Origin: Klebsiella spallanzanii
GTDB lineage: Bacteria; Pseudomonadota; Gammaproteobacteria; Enterobacterales; Enterobacteriaceae
DNA length: 64,000 bases
Direction of reading: 5' to 3'
NCBI RefSeq assembly: GCF_902158555.1
Contig: NZ_CABGGS010000023.1
Span: 372,001 to 436,000, forward strand
The position numbers and the translations under genes were made by a program. Shown here piece after piece: positions 48,502 through 60,693 of this stretch. Position 1 is the first letter of the stretch; each line of letters begins with the position of its first letter. Under the pieces are notes generated by a model that saw only the letters and a list, made by a program, of their open reading frames with translations, was not told where the DNA came from and searched no databases.

Positions 48502-49170
48502 ATGTCATCACTGAGTAAAGAAGCCATACTCGTTCATGAAGCGCTGGTCGCTCGTGGGCTGGAGACGCCGCTGCGTCCGCCAGTGCAAGAAATTGATAAT
48601 GAAACTCGCAAGCGTCTGATCGCCGGACACATGACCGAGATTATGCAGCTGTTAAACCTTGATCTAAGTGATGACAGCCTGATGGAGACCCCGCATCGCA
48701 TCGCCAAAATGTACGTTGATGAGATCTTCTCCGGCCTGGATTACGCCCGATTCCCTAAAATCACCGTCATCGAAAACAAGATGCAGGTGGATGAAATGGT
48801 GACCGTGCGCGACATTACTCTGACCAGCACCTGCGAACACCATTTTGTGACGATTGATGGTAAAGCGACGGTGGCCTATATCCCGAAAGATTCGGTGATT
48901 GGTCTGTCGAAAATCAACCGTATCGTACAGTTCTTCTCCCAGCGTCCGCAGGTGCAGGAGCGGCTGACCCAGCAAATCCTCACCGCGCTGCAAACGCTAC
49001 TGGGTACCAGCAACGTCGCGGTTTCCATTGATGCGGTACATTACTGCGTGAAAGCGCGCGGTATTCGCGATGCGACCAGCGCCACCACCACCACATCGCT
49101 GGGCGGCCTGTTTAAATCCAGCCAGAATACTCGCCAGGAGTTCCTGCGCGCTGTACGTCACCACAACTAA
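48502..49170 (+). CDS. folE: GTP cyclohydrolase I (FolE)
   Basis: Enzyme of 222 residues that converts GTP to dihydroneopterin triphosphate, the first step of folate synthesis. The zinc site has the Cys and His of TSTCEHHFV and a Cys in [12 protein letters not shown] 48502 after GCAGGAG. The yeiB gene follows after 15 bases. Confidence 0.97.
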   Translation: MSSLSKEAILVHEALVARGLETPLRPPVQEIDNETRKRLIAGHMTEIMQLLNLDLSDDSLMETPHRIAKMYVDEIFSGLDYARFPKITVIENKMQVDEMVTVRDITLTSTCEHHFVTIDGKATVAYIPKDSVIGLSKINRIVQFFSQRPQVQERLTQQILTALQTLLGTSNVAVSIDAVHYCVKARGIRDATSATTTTSLGGLFKSSQNTRQEFLRAVRHHN

Positions 49171-49185
49171 GACGGAGCAGGGTAC

Positions 49186-50343
49186 ATGGAGAGAAATGTC
49201 ACGCTGGACTTTGTCCGCGGCGTTGCCATCCTCGGTATCCTGCTACTGAATATCAGCGCCTTCGGTTTGCCGAAGGCTGCTTACCTCAATCCGGCGTGGT
49301 CCGGGAGTATTTCTGTTAGCGATGCCTGGACCTGGGCAATTCTCGACTTGTTTGCGCAGGTCAAATTTCTGACGCTATTCGCACTGCTGTTTGGCGCAGG
49401 GCTTCAGCTTCTGCTGCCGCGCGGCAAGCGCTGGATCCAGTCGCGCCTGACGCTGCTGGCGCTGCTTGGTTTCATTCACGGCCTGTTTTTCTGGGACGGT
49501 GATATTCTGCTGGCCTATGCGCTGGTAGGACTGGTGGGCTGGCGGATGGTGCGCGATGCTCATGATGTTAAATCGCTATTTAATACCGGCGTGGTGCTGT
49601 ACGTTATTGGCGTGGCGGTACTGCTGCTGCTGGGGCTGATTTCTGGCAATACGCCCAACCGTTCATGGGTGCCGGATGCGGCGAATTTGCAGTATGAACA
49701 GTTCTGGAAGCTGAAGGGCGGCTTTGAAGCGGTGAGCAATCGCGCGGATATGCTATCGGATAACCTGCTGGCGCTGGGCGCGCAGTATGGCTGGCAGTTA
49801 GCCGGGATGATGCTGATGGGGGCCGCGCTGATGCGCAGCGGTTGGCTTAAAGGACAGTTCAGCCTTCATCACTATCGTCGTACTGGCGCGTTGTTGATTG
49901 TTGCCGGAATGGCTGTCAATTTGCCCTCTATTCTTGCCCAGTGGCATCTTGGCTGGGATTACCGCTGGTGTGCATTCTTGTTACAGGCGCCTCGCGAGTT
50001 AAGCGCACCGCTGCAAACCATCGGCTACGCGGCATTAGCCTGGGGCTTCTGGCCGCAGCTGTGCAAGTTTCGCCTCACCGGGGCGATTGCCTGCGTCGGG
50101 CGCATGGCGTTAAGCAACTATCTTTTGCAAACCCTGATTTGCACTACGCTGTTTTACCGCTTTGGCCTGTTTATGAAGTTTGACCGCTTACAGCTGTTAG
50201 CCTTCGTGCCGCCGGTATGGGCGATTAATCTTATCTTTTCGTGGCTTTGGCTACGTCATTTTCGTCAGGGTCCCGTTGAGTGGCTGTGGCGTCAATTAAC
50301 CCTGCGTGCGTCGGGGACATCATTAAAAGATACATCAAGATAA
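49186..50343 (+). CDS. yeiB: DUF418 membrane protein YeiB
   Basis: Membrane protein of 385 residues with about ten helices. The DUF418 family has a C-terminal domain with conserved GRMALSNYLLQTLI. Function unknown; relatives are suggested transporters. It is close behind folE. Confidence 0.9.
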   Translation: MERNVTLDFVRGVAILGILLLNISAFGLPKAAYLNPAWSGSISVSDAWTWAILDLFAQVKFLTLFALLFGAGLQLLLPRGKRWIQSRLTLLALLGFIHGLFFWDGDILLAYALVGLVGWRMVRDAHDVKSLFNTGVVLYVIGVAVLLLLGLISGNTPNRSWVPDAANLQYEQFWKLKGGFEAVSNRADMLSDNLLALGAQYGWQLAGMMLMGAALMRSGWLKGQFSLHHYRRTGALLIVAGMAVNLPSILAQWHLGWDYRWCAFLLQAPRELSAPLQTIGYAALAWGFWPQLCKFRLTGAIACVGRMALSNYLLQTLICTTLFYRFGLFMKFDRLQLLAFVPPVWAINLIFSWLWLRHFRQGPVEWLWRQLTLRASGTSLKDTSR

Positions 50344-50373
50344 CGATCTGGATCACAATCATTAACAAAATGG

Positions 50374-50389
50374 ATGTAACCGTTTCCAT
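50374..50389. promoter_or_regulatory. GalR/GalS operator upstream of galS
   Basis: ATGTAACCGTTTCCAT fits the gal operator GTGTAANCGNTTNCAC. It implies autoregulation of galS. Confidence 0.75.
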
Positions 50390-50392
50390 CCT

Positions 50393-50408
50393 TGTGACAT
50401 CACTCACG
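50393..50408. promoter_or_regulatory. CRP site upstream of galS
   Basis: TGTGA, six bases, TCACG: nine of ten consensus positions of a CRP site, 4 bases after the gal operator, matching the galS promoter layout known in E. coli. Confidence 0.6.
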
Positions 50409-50498
50409 TAGCGTCCGGCACGTCGCTGCCAGAATAGCCTCCTTGCTGAACACAGGAGGTGAGTGTGACGTACTGTAATTCTCTTAAGGTCGGTGAGT

Positions 50499-51521
50499 AT
50501 GATCACCATTCGTGATGTCGCCCGCCAGGCGGGGGTTTCCGTCGCAACGGTTTCGCGTGTGCTGAATAACAGCGCGCTGGTGAGCCCGGATACGCGAGAA
50601 GCGGTAATGAAGGCGGTAACGCTGCTGGGCTATCGGCCTAATGCCAATGCCCAGGCGCTGGCGACGCAGGTCAGCGATACCATCGGCGTCGTGGTGATGG
50701 ATGTATCGGATGCCTTTTTTGGCGCACTGGTTAAAGCGGTGGATACCGTCGCCCAGCAGCATCAGAAATATGTGCTGATTGGCAACAGCTATCATGAAGC
50801 GGAAAAAGAGCGTAACGCCATTGAGGTGCTGATTCGCCAGCGCTGTTCAGCGCTGATTGTTCACTCCAAAGCGTTAAGCGACGCAGAGCTTGGCGATTTT
50901 ATGGAACATATGCCGGGAATGGTGCTGATTAATCGCATCGTGCCGGGATATGCCCATCGCTGCGTTGGGCTGGACAATGTCAGCGGCGCGCTGATGGCGA
51001 CCCGTATGCTGCTCAATCATGGTCACCAGCGTATCGGCTATCTCTCTTCCAATCACGGTATCGAAGATGATGATTTGCGTCGGGAAGGCTGGGCCAGGGC
51101 GTTACATGAACAAGGCATTATCGCCCCTGACAGCTGGATAGGTTCCGGGTCACCGGATATGCAGGGCGGTGAAGCGGCGATGGTGGAACTGCTGGGGCGC
51201 AACCTCGGGTTGACCGCCGTGTTTGCCTATAACGACAGTATGGCGGCGGGTGCGCTAACGACGCTAAAAGATAACGCTATTGCCGTGCCGCAGCACCTCT
51301 CACTCATCGGTTTTGATGATATCCCGATTTCCCGTTACACCGACCCGCAGCTGACGACGGTGCGCTATCCCATTATGTCGATGGCGAAACTGGCGACGGA
51401 GCTGGCGCTACAGGGAGCCGCCGGGAAACTGGATCGTGAAGCCAGCCACTGCTTTATGCCGACTCTGGTACGTCGACATTCGGTGGCGCAGCGGCAAATT
51501 GTGGGGCCGATCACTAACTAA
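50499..51521 (+). CDS. galS: Galactose isorepressor GalS
   Basis: LacI-family repressor of 340 residues. N-terminal helix-turn-helix [18 protein letters not shown] and a periplasmic-binding-like galactose domain. It controls mglBAC. ATG 50499 is used because E. coli GalS starts MITIRDVA; a GTG two codons upstream is possible. Confidence 0.95.
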   Translation: MITIRDVARQAGVSVATVSRVLNNSALVSPDTREAVMKAVTLLGYRPNANAQALATQVSDTIGVVVMDVSDAFFGALVKAVDTVAQQHQKYVLIGNSYHEAEKERNAIEVLIRQRCSALIVHSKALSDAELGDFMEHMPGMVLINRIVPGYAHRCVGLDNVSGALMATRMLLNHGHQRIGYLSSNHGIEDDDLRREGWARALHEQGIIAPDSWIGSGSPDMQGGEAAMVELLGRNLGLTAVFAYNDSMAAGALTTLKDNAIAVPQHLSLIGFDDIPISRYTDPQLTTVRYPIMSMAKLATELALQGAAGKLDREASHCFMPTLVRRHSVAQRQIVGPITN

Positions 51522-51532
51522 TTATCTGCCTG

Positions 51533-51548
51533 ATGTAACCGCTTTCAA
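51533..51548. promoter_or_regulatory. GalR/GalS operator of mglBAC
   Basis: ATGTAACCGCTTTCAA, gal operator pattern, next to the CRP site of the mgl promoter. Confidence 0.8.
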
Positions 51549-51550
51549 TC

Positions 51551-51566
51551 TGTGAGTGATTTCACA
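51551..51566. promoter_or_regulatory. CRP site of mglBAC
   Basis: TGTGA, GTGATT, TCACA is an exact CRP consensus. It fits strong cAMP-CRP activation of mglBAC. Confidence 0.85.
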
Positions 51567-51812
51567 GATTGTTAACATTAAGCTGACTATGATTGCTGCG
51601 TTTACAAGTCTGAACATACTATGTCACGGTGATTAATCACTTTTACAGCAGTAATCGGCGGTTAAACGATAAATAAAGCCGTTTTTCAGGAGCGTTACCC
51701 TACACGGAAGACAGAATTACAGTCGTGAATGTCGCTGTGCGGTAACATCAATGTAACACGCCCGCCTGCCATTTTCACACCAAAGACCCTGCATAATAAA
51801 ACCGGAGATTCC

Positions 51813-52811
51813 ATGAATAAGAAGGTGTTAACCCTGTCTGCTGTTATGGCTAGCATGTTATTTGGCGCCGCGGCTCACGCAGCGGATACCCGCATCGGCG
51901 TGACGATTTATAAATACGACGACAACTTTATGTCGGTGGTGCGTAAGGCAATCGAAAAAGACGGCAAATCAGCACCGGACGTTCAGCTGCTGATGAATGA
52001 CTCGCAAAACGACCAGTCCAAGCAGAACGATCAGATTGATGTCCTGCTGGCAAAAGGCGTGAAGGCGCTGGCCATCAACCTGGTTGACCCGGCGGCGGCG
52101 GGCACGGTTATCGACAAGGCCCGCGGACAGAACGTACCGGTAGTGTTCTTCAACAAAGAACCTTCCCGCAAAGCGCTGGATAGCTATGACAAAGCGTTCT
52201 ACGTCGGTACCGATTCAAAAGAGTCCGGGATTATCCAGGGCGATCTGATTGCTAAACACTGGAAAGCGAACCCGAACTGGGACCTGAACAAAGATGGCCA
52301 GATTCAGTTTGTGCTGCTGAAAGGCGAGCCGGGCCACCCGGATGCTGAAGCGCGTACCACCTACGTGATTAAAGAGCTGAACGACAAGGGCTTTAAAACA
52401 CAGCAACTGGCGTTAGATACCGCAATGTGGGATACCGCGCAGGCGAAAGATAAGATGGATGCCTGGTTGTCTGGCCCGAATGCCAACAAAATTGAAGTTG
52501 TCATCGCCAACAACGATGCGATGGCGATGGGCGCAGTAGAAGCGCTGAAGGCGCACAATAAGAGCAGTATTCCGGTATTCGGCGTCGATGCGCTGCCTGA
52601 AGCGCTGGCGCTGGTTAAATCTGGCGCAATGGCCGGTACCGTGCTGAACGATGCTAACAACCAGGCGAAAGCCACCTTCGATCTGGCGAAAAACCTGGCT
52701 GATGGAAAAGAACCCGCTGCCGGAACTAACTGGAAAATCGAGAACAAGATTGTTCGCGTACCGTACGTCGGTGTTGATAAAGATAATCTGAGCGAATTTA
52801 CCAGCAAATAG
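51813..52811 (+). CDS. mglB: Galactose/glucose-binding protein MglB
   Basis: Periplasmic binding protein of 332 residues for galactose and glucose, used for uptake and, through Trg, for chemotaxis. Signal peptide ends AHA-ADT. A calcium-binding loop (DLNKDGQIQ) and the sugar-binding [11 protein letters not shown] are seen. ATG 51813 after CGGAGAT gives the E. coli length. Confidence 0.97.
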   Translation: MNKKVLTLSAVMASMLFGAAAHAADTRIGVTIYKYDDNFMSVVRKAIEKDGKSAPDVQLLMNDSQNDQSKQNDQIDVLLAKGVKALAINLVDPAAAGTVIDKARGQNVPVVFFNKEPSRKALDSYDKAFYVGTDSKESGIIQGDLIAKHWKANPNWDLNKDGQIQFVLLKGEPGHPDAEARTTYVIKELNDKGFKTQQLALDTAMWDTAQAKDKMDAWLSGPNANKIEVVIANNDAMAMGAVEALKAHNKSSIPVFGVDALPEALALVKSGAMAGTVLNDANNQAKATFDLAKNLADGKEPAAGTNWKIENKIVRVPYVGVDKDNLSEFTSK

Positions 52812-52826
52812 TAGATTAATAAATTG

Positions 52827-52849
52827 CGGGCGTACGTGCTGTACGCCCG
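52827..52849. other. Stem-loop in the mglB-mglA gap
   Basis: CGGGCGTAC, GTGCT, GTACGCCCG: a perfect 9-base-pair stem 15 bases after mglB. It can protect the mglB mRNA end and explain higher MglB than MglA levels, as in other binding-protein operons. No U tract, so not a full terminator. Confidence 0.65.
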
Positions 52850-52929
52850 ATTATTCCTGATACAGAACTCGTCCCTGCGCGTCGTTAATTCGTCGGCTGG
52901 GGTATGCACGCACGCAGCCAGGTATAATT

Positions 52930-54450
52930 ATGGTCAGCAATAATAGCGAACGGTCAGGCGAATATTTGTTGGAAATGAGCAATATCAACAAATCGTTTCC
53001 TGGCGTCAAGGCTCTCGATAATGTGAACCTCAAGGTTCGTCCCCACTCTATTCATGCATTAATGGGGGAGAACGGCGCGGGCAAATCAACATTATTAAAA
53101 TGCCTTTTTGGGATCTACCAAAAAGATTCCGGCAGTATTCTTTTTCAGGGAAAAGAGATTGATTTCCATTCGGCGAAAGAAGCCCTGGAAAACGGTATAT
53201 CGATGGTTCACCAGGAATTAAACCTGGTATTGCAACGTTCGGTGATGGACAACATGTGGCTGGGGCGTTATCCCACCAAAGGCATGTTTGTCGATCAGGA
53301 AAAAATGTATCGCGACACCAAAGCCATCTTTGATGAGCTGGATATTGATATCGATCCGCGCGCCCGCGTCGGTACGCTCTCGGTATCGCAAATGCAGATG
53401 ATTGAAATTGCGAAGGCGTTTTCCTATAACGCCAAAATCGTGATTATGGACGAGCCGACGTCTTCGTTGACCGAAAAAGAGGTCAATCATTTGTTTAAAA
53501 TTATCCGCAAGCTGAAAGAGCGCGGCTGCGGCATTGTTTATATTTCCCACAAGATGGAAGAGATTTTCCAGCTGTGTGATGAAATTACTATCCTGCGCGA
53601 CGGCCAGTGGATCGCTACCCAACCGCTGGAAGGGCTGGATATGGATAAGATCATCGCCATGATGGTGGGGCGCTCCCTTAATCAGCGATTCCCTAACCGT
53701 GAAAATAAACCGGGCGAGGTGATTCTTGAGGTGCGCAATTTAACCTCGCTGCGCCAACCGTCAATCCGCGATATCTCTTTCGACCTGCACAAAGGTGAAA
53801 TCCTGGGGATTGCCGGGCTGGTAGGGGCGAAACGTACTGATATCGTTGAGACCTTATTTGGTATTCGTGAGAAAGCCAGCGGAACGATCAAACTGCACGG
53901 CAAAAAAATTAATAACCATAACGCCAATGAAGCCATCAACCATGGTTTTGCCCTGGTGACCGAAGAGCGCCGTTCGACGGGGATTTATGCGTATCTGGAT
54001 ATTGGTTTTAACTCGCTGATCTCCAATATTAAGAAATACAAAAATAAGGTCGGATTGCTCGATAACTCACGCATGAAAAGTGATACCCAATGGGTCATTG
54101 ACTCGATGCGCGTAAAAACACCAGGACAGCATACGCAAATTGGTTCGTTGTCCGGTGGTAACCAACAAAAAGTCATTATCGGCCGCTGGCTATTAACCCA
54201 ACCGGAAATACTGATGCTTGATGAACCCACGCGTGGGATTGATGTTGGCGCAAAGTTTGAAATTTATCAGCTGATTGCAGAGCTGGCCAAAAAAGAAAAA
54301 GGGATCATTATTATTTCCTCCGAAATGCCGGAGCTGCTGGGTATTACGGACCGTATTCTGGTGATGAGCAATGGTCTTGTTGCCGGAATTGTTGAGACGA
54401 AAACTACCACGCAAAACGAAATTCTCCGTCTTGCGTCGTTGCACCTTTAA
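52930..54450 (+). CDS. mglA: Galactose ABC transporter ATPase MglA
   Basis: Double ABC ATPase of 506 residues. The first domain has Walker A GENGAGKS and Walker [11 protein letters not shown]. The second has a degenerate P-loop (GLVGAKRTD) and signature LSGGNQQKV, as in all sugar CUT2 ATPases. It drives import with MglC. Confidence 0.96.
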   Translation: MVSNNSERSGEYLLEMSNINKSFPGVKALDNVNLKVRPHSIHALMGENGAGKSTLLKCLFGIYQKDSGSILFQGKEIDFHSAKEALENGISMVHQELNLVLQRSVMDNMWLGRYPTKGMFVDQEKMYRDTKAIFDELDIDIDPRARVGTLSVSQMQMIEIAKAFSYNAKIVIMDEPTSSLTEKEVNHLFKIIRKLKERGCGIVYISHKMEEIFQLCDEITILRDGQWIATQPLEGLDMDKIIAMMVGRSLNQRFPNRENKPGEVILEVRNLTSLRQPSIRDISFDLHKGEILGIAGLVGAKRTDIVETLFGIREKASGTIKLHGKKINNHNANEAINHGFALVTEERRSTGIYAYLDIGFNSLISNIKKYKNKVGLLDNSRMKSDTQWVIDSMRVKTPGQHTQIGSLSGGNQQKVIIGRWLLTQPEILMLDEPTRGIDVGAKFEIYQLIAELAKKEKGIIIISSEMPELLGITDRILVMSNGLVAGIVETKTTTQNEILRLASLHL

Positions 54451-54465
54451 GATCAGGGGCTCCCC

Positions 54466-55476
54466 ATGAGTGCGTTAAATAAAAAGAGTTTTCTCACCTG
54501 GCTGAAAGAAGGTGGGATTTACGTGGTTCTTTTAGTGTTACTGGCCATTATTATTTTCCAGGATCCGACATTCTTAAGTTTGCTGAACTTAAGTAATATT
54601 CTGACCCAGTCTTCGGTGCGTATTATTATCGCCCTTGGTGTTGCCGGGCTTATCGTGACCCAGGGGACAGACCTTTCGGCCGGGCGTCAGGTCGGCCTGG
54701 CGGCAGTTATCGCCGCCACGATGCTCCAGGCAGTGGATAATGCCAATAAGGTATTCCCGGAAATGGCCACGATGCCTATTCCGCTGGTTATCCTGCTGGT
54801 CTGCGCAATTGGCGCGGTGATTGGCCTTATCAACGGTATTATCATTGCCTATCTGAACGTGACGCCGTTTATCACTACCCTCGGCACGATGATCATCGTT
54901 TACGGTATCAACTCACTGTATTACGACTTCGTGGGCGCATCGCCGATTTCTGGTTTCGATAGCCATTTCTCGCAGTTTGCCCAAGGGTTTGTGGCGTTGG
55001 GGACCTTCCGTCTGTCATATATTACCTTCTATGCGCTGATTGCCGTTTTCTTCGTGTGGATCTTGTGGAATAAAACCCGCTTTGGTAAAAACATCTTCGC
55101 CATCGGCGGCAACCCGGAAGCGGCGAAAGTGTCTGGCGTAAACGTTGCGCTGAACCTGCTGATGATTTACGCCTTGTCCGGCGTGTTCTACGCGTTCGGC
55201 GGGTTACTGGAAGCCGGGCGTATCGGTTCGGCGACCAACAACCTTGGCTTTATGTACGAGCTGGATGCGATTGCGGCCTGCGTGGTGGGCGGAGTGTCGT
55301 TCAGCGGCGGCGTCGGTACCGTGTTCGGCGTGGTGACCGGGGTGATAATCTTCACCGTCATCAACTACGGCCTGACCTATATCGGCGTGAACCCTTACTG
55401 GCAGTACATTATCAAAGGGGCGATTATCATCTTTGCCGTCGCGCTGGATTCGCTGAAGTACGCGCGGAAGAAGTGA
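54466..55476 (+). CDS. mglC: Galactose ABC transporter permease MglC
   Basis: Permease of 336 residues with about ten membrane segments, CUT2 (RbsC-type) family. Signature FGKNIFAIGGNPEAAKVSGV is the EAA-like loop. It follows mglA by 15 bases and ends the operon. Confidence 0.96.
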   Translation: MSALNKKSFLTWLKEGGIYVVLLVLLAIIIFQDPTFLSLLNLSNILTQSSVRIIIALGVAGLIVTQGTDLSAGRQVGLAAVIAATMLQAVDNANKVFPEMATMPIPLVILLVCAIGAVIGLINGIIIAYLNVTPFITTLGTMIIVYGINSLYYDFVGASPISGFDSHFSQFAQGFVALGTFRLSYITFYALIAVFFVWILWNKTRFGKNIFAIGGNPEAAKVSGVNVALNLLMIYALSGVFYAFGGLLEAGRIGSATNNLGFMYELDAIAACVVGGVSFSGGVGTVFGVVTGVIIFTVINYGLTYIGVNPYWQYIIKGAIIIFAVALDSLKYARKK

Positions 55477-55810
55477 TTTTTCATTAGAAGCTGCCCTAAA
55501 GGGGCAGCTTTTTTGACTGCATAAGAAAGGATAGATGCTCAATAGTTTTTATTTCTCGGTAACCATTGGCGTAACGTAACGAATAATTCGTATAAGACTG
55601 AATATTCTTCTTCCCCCTCTTGTTATATTTATACCTCCTCACTGATTTGTCCTGGGTAAAGAATGCTGGCGCGAATGGCTACAACTTGCTATTTATAATT
55701 CAACGCCTTTTATTATTTGAAATAGAGGTGTTATTGATATTATATATATATAAAGGTGTACTGATATATTTTTCTATTGGACTCATTAAAGAATGAAAGG
55801 ATCTCATATT
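55477..55810. other. Intergenic region mglC-lipoprotein operon
   Basis: 334 bases, very AT-rich, with the mglC terminator at its start. TATA-rich sequence near 55735-55760 probably holds the promoter of the lipoprotein operon. No other feature seen. Confidence 0.5.
55488..55514 (+). terminator. Terminator of mglBAC
   Basis: AAGCTGCCC, short loop, GGGCAGCTT with six T, 12 bases after mglC. Confidence 0.9.
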
Positions 55811-56482
55811 ATGTTTAAACAAGTTGTCGCAGCGATTGGGCTCGGAAGCCTTATCATCCTCAGTGGCTGCGCGAAAGAATCATCTCGCTCTCTGGAAGTT
55901 GCTAAGGTTGCGGCCTGGAATACTCCTTATCATGGCGCCCGTAGCCCTATTTCGGTTGGGAAATTTGATAATCGCTCAAATTATATGAATGGTGTTTTCT
56001 CTGATGGTGTCGACCGACTGGGAAATCAGTCTAAAACAATTCTCATAACCCATTTACAACAAACCGGGCGATTCAATGTGCTCGATCGTAGCAATATGGC
56101 TGAGTTGAAAAATGAAGCAAGCATCAAAGGAACTAACCAGACATTAAAAGGTGCTGATTATGTGGTAACGGGCGACGTGACAGAATTTGGCCGTAAAGAG
56201 GTTGGCGATCATCAACTGTTTGGTATTTTGGGGAGAGGAAAGAGCCAAATTGCTTATGCCAAAGTGAATCTGAATATTGTGAATGTTCAGACGTCTGAAG
56301 TCGTGTTTTCAGCCCAGGGGGCAGGGGAATTTGAGCTTTCAAATCGTGAGATAATTGGCTTCGGTGGTACTGCCAGCTATGACTCTACGCTCAATGGTAA
56401 AGTCCTGGATCTCGCGATTCGGGAAGCTGTAAACAACCTGGTTTCAGGCATTGAAAGTGGTGCATGGACGCCGGCGAAATAA
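55811..56482 (+). CDS. CsgG/HfaB-type lipoprotein
   Basis: Lipoprotein of 223 residues. The lipobox LSGC follows a hydrophobic signal, then a CsgG-like domain (RFNVLDRSNMAELKNEASIK, and GADYVVTGDVTEFG). It lacks the length of true curli CsgG (about 277). ATG 55811 is chosen because AAAGG lies 10 bases before it. First of three lipoprotein genes that together form a known trio (CsgG-like, DUF4810, DUF799) of unclear function at the envelope. Confidence 0.85.
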   Translation: MFKQVVAAIGLGSLIILSGCAKESSRSLEVAKVAAWNTPYHGARSPISVGKFDNRSNYMNGVFSDGVDRLGNQSKTILITHLQQTGRFNVLDRSNMAELKNEASIKGTNQTLKGADYVVTGDVTEFGRKEVGDHQLFGILGRGKSQIAYAKVNLNIVNVQTSEVVFSAQGAGEFELSNREIIGFGGTASYDSTLNGKVLDLAIREAVNNLVSGIESGAWTPAK

Positions 56483-56542
56483 CGGTTCTTATTTCGCGAT
56501 TTCTCTTGAAACATAGCTTAAAAAATAATATGGATATTAAAG

Positions 56543-56899
56543 ATGAATATCATTCGTTCTATTTTGATATTGCTTGCAGCGACCGTGCTGAACGGTTGTG
56601 CTAATGGTCCAAAACCTATTTATAGTTGGAATGAATATCAACCAGTAGTGTATGAATATTACGCTATGGATATGGGGCCAGAAAAACAGATCGAAACATT
56701 AAAAAAAGACATCGAGAAAGCTCAGGCAAAAGCTCTCCCTGTCCCTCCCGGACTGCATGCCCATCTAGGGATGCTATATATCAACACCGGTCACCCGGAG
56801 TTGGCGAAAACAGAATTTGAACAGGAGAAACGGCTGTTTCCTGAGTCCAGCCAGTTTATGGATTTTCTGTTGAAGAAAATGCAGGGAGGCAAAGCATGA
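56543..56899 (+). CDS. DUF4810 lipoprotein
   Basis: Lipoprotein of 118 residues with lipobox LNGC and a TPR-like helical region (HAHLGMLYINTGHPELAK). It lies 60 bases after the CsgG-like gene and overlaps the next gene by 4 bases (ATGA). DUF4810 proteins are found only in this kind of trio as far as I know. Confidence 0.85.
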   Translation: MNIIRSILILLAATVLNGCANGPKPIYSWNEYQPVVYEYYAMDMGPEKQIETLKKDIEKAQAKALPVPPGLHAHLGMLYINTGHPELAKTEFEQEKRLFPESSQFMDFLLKKMQGGKA

Positions 56900-57555
56900 A
56901 AAAGTTATATGTATTGTGCGCTGGTCTATTACTGACCCTGCTGCTGAGCGGTTGTGCGCCTAAAAAAAGCTATGACTATACGGCGTTCAGGCAAAGTAAA
57001 CCGAAAAGTATCCTGGTTTTGTTGCCGAAAAACGAATCACCAGACGTTAAAGCGGGTTATGGCGTACTTTCTCAAGTCACGCTGCCGCTAGCGGAGGCCG
57101 GGTATTACGTTTTCCCTGTTGCCGTCGTAGAAAATACCTTTAAGCAAAATGGTGTTGTCAATGGCGAAGAAATGCATAGCGTCAGCCGTCAGAAGCTTGG
57201 GGAGATATTTGGTGCGGATGCCGTACTTTATCTTAAGGTGACAGAATACGGAACGTCTTACCAGGTTATCAGTAGCGCCACACGAGTTGCAGTTTCTGCT
57301 GAACTGGTTGACATCCGTAACGGGCAATTATTGTGGAACGGTAGCGCAGTTGCTTCAAGTAGCGAAACTGACGGCAGCGGAGGATCGCTTTTAGGCATGC
57401 TCATTCAGGCTGCTGTCGATCAGATAGTCAATACATTGACTGACAGAAGCTATAAGATTGCGGGCATTGCCGATGCGCGTTTGTTAACCCCTGGCGCCCC
57501 AGATGGTATTCTCTACGGCCCTCGTTCTCCAAAATACGGTAAAGATTTGCAATAG
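56896..57555 (+). CDS. DUF799 lipoprotein (GNA1162 family)
   Basis: Lipoprotein of 219 residues with lipobox LSGC. It belongs to DUF799, the family of Neisseria surface lipoprotein GNA1162, whose fold resembles the TolB N-terminal domain. Conserved SILVLLPKNESPDVKAGYGV and LGEIFGADAVLYLKVTEYG. Expected to act with its two neighbours at the outer membrane; the job is unknown. Confidence 0.85.
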   Translation: MKKLYVLCAGLLLTLLLSGCAPKKSYDYTAFRQSKPKSILVLLPKNESPDVKAGYGVLSQVTLPLAEAGYYVFPVAVVENTFKQNGVVNGEEMHSVSRQKLGEIFGADAVLYLKVTEYGTSYQVISSATRVAVSAELVDIRNGQLLWNGSAVASSSETDGSGGSLLGMLIQAAVDQIVNTLTDRSYKIAGIADARLLTPGAPDGILYGPRSPKYGKDLQ

Positions 57556-57569
57556 CGTCTTTCTATAAA

Positions 57570-57597
57570 TGGCCGATGCGCTCGTTTGCATCGGCCA
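57570..57597. terminator. Hairpin between the lipoprotein operon and sanA
   Basis: TGGCCGATGC (57570-57579) pairs with GCATCGGCCA (57588-57597), between convergent genes. Confidence 0.7.
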
Positions 57598-57629
57598 TTG
57601 CGAGAATCTATTTTTGTTAGATAACGACA

Positions 57630-58382
<753 letters not shown>

Positions 58383-58441
58383 CTACTTTACCCGCCGGGT
58401 AAGCGCAAGAAACCGTCGTTTAATTGCGGGGATTTTCAACA

Positions 58442-58463
58442 ATGTGGGCCATTCGGCCCACAT
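58442..58463. terminator. Hairpin after cdd
   Basis: ATGTGGGCC, ATTC, GGCCCACAT: a perfect 9-base-pair stem, 8 bases past the cdd stop, without a strong U tract. Confidence 0.55.
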
Positions 58464-58470
58464 CATGCGG

Positions 58471-59355
58471 CTAACCTAACAGCACGCGATCGATATTATG
58501 GCAACCCAGCGCCTTCAGCGTTGCGGCGGTGGCATCCCACTGGATTAATGCCGCATCGGCCTTCTCGGCAAGAATAGCGCGCTGGATATCCGGGTAATCA
58601 TAACCGTTGAGGCTCAGCAAGTTTAATGCGCCCTGCAGCGGAGGTAGCGTCGGGTTGAAGGCGGCGTTTTCGGCATAGCTACCGGTGAAAATCGAACCAT
58701 CTCTCAGCTCCAGCGCGACGCCGGAAGGCGCTTTACTGTAGGGCATATGGCTGCGGTTAGCTGCCCGGATTGCTGCCTGAGCCAGCGCATCGCCGCTAAG
58801 CGGGAAGCCATGATCCTGCTCGTCCATCAGCAATGTTTTGATTTCAAGATCTTTCGGCCCGAACGCATCCGGCAGATAGTGCTGTAGCGAATGTGCCTCG
58901 CGACCGGGCAGATGAATACGCAGCGCCAGCCCGCTGTTCAATTCATTCATAAACTGACGGCAGTGGCCGCACGGGGTGTAGTTAACGGTAATCGCCCGCA
59001 GAGATTTTTCACCGCGTAACCAGGCATGGCTGATGGCGCTTTGTTCGGCATGCACGGTCTGCTGCATGGTTGCGCCAAGAAACTCCATATTGCCGCCAAA
59101 GTACCAGGTACCACTGATGCCGCGGGCAATCGCGCCAACGTTAAAGTGGGAAAGGTCGGCCCGCGCACAGGCCGCCGCCAGCGGCAGCAGAGCAAAGGCC
59201 AGCGCGTCTTCGTCCAGCCCCGTTGCGCTTTGCAGCGCTGCGACCTGATCTGCATTGAGCAGCGCCGGGAAATGCGGGTCGGCCAGCATGGGGGCAATGG
59301 CCGTTTGCAGGTCCGCCGCCAGTTGGGGAAGAACAGCTTGAAAACGTGGGTGCAT
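58471..59355 (-). CDS. cdd: Cytidine deaminase Cdd
   Basis: Dimeric-type enzyme of 294 residues that deaminates cytidine and deoxycytidine to uridine forms. Zinc site: HAEQ and PCGHC. The C-terminal half is a second, degenerate deaminase domain as in E. coli. Upstream control sites are of the CytR/CRP kind. It links with rihB and nupX to pyrimidine nucleoside salvage. Confidence 0.97.
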   Translation of the reverse strand: MHPRFQAVLPQLAADLQTAIAPMLADPHFPALLNADQVAALQSATGLDEDALAFALLPLAAACARADLSHFNVGAIARGISGTWYFGGNMEFLGATMQQTVHAEQSAISHAWLRGEKSLRAITVNYTPCGHCRQFMNELNSGLALRIHLPGREAHSLQHYLPDAFGPKDLEIKTLLMDEQDHGFPLSGDALAQAAIRAANRSHMPYSKAPSGVALELRDGSIFTGSYAENAAFNPTLPPLQGALNLLSLNGYDYPDIQRAILAEKADAALIQWDATAATLKALGCHNIDRVLLG

Positions 59356-59414
59356 GGCATAGCCTCATAACAATGTAATGGGAATCTAGTGTACGGGCGG
59401 TTATAGCCTGCATA

Positions 59415-59430
59415 TGTGATAAACATCTCA
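59415..59430. promoter_or_regulatory. CRP site 1 of cdd
   Basis: TGTGATAAACATCTCA, nine of ten consensus bases. Its centre is 51 bases from CRP site 2, the tandem spacing known for E. coli cdd. Confidence 0.65.
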
Positions 59431-59460
59431 TTGTTGGTGCAACTTCATCTTGTTGCATTT
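59431..59460. promoter_or_regulatory. CytR operator region of cdd
   Basis: Between the two CRP sites lie GTTGGTGCAAC and GTTGCATT; the latter is the CytR octamer. CytR sandwiched by two CRP dimers is the classic repression layout. Confidence 0.6.
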
Positions 59461-59465
59461 TAAAA

Positions 59466-59481
59466 TGTGATGTAAATCACA
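59466..59481. promoter_or_regulatory. CRP site 2 of cdd
   Basis: TGTGA, TGTAAA, TCACA is an exact CRP consensus. It sits against the end of yohK. Confidence 0.8.
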
Positions 59482-60608
<1,127 letters not shown>

Positions 60609-60693
60609 TTAAACCCTAAAATGTGCTACCGATCACATCATGAATTCTACGCATACCTGAGATAGAACTCTGGAACAGTCGAACTGACGAAAT

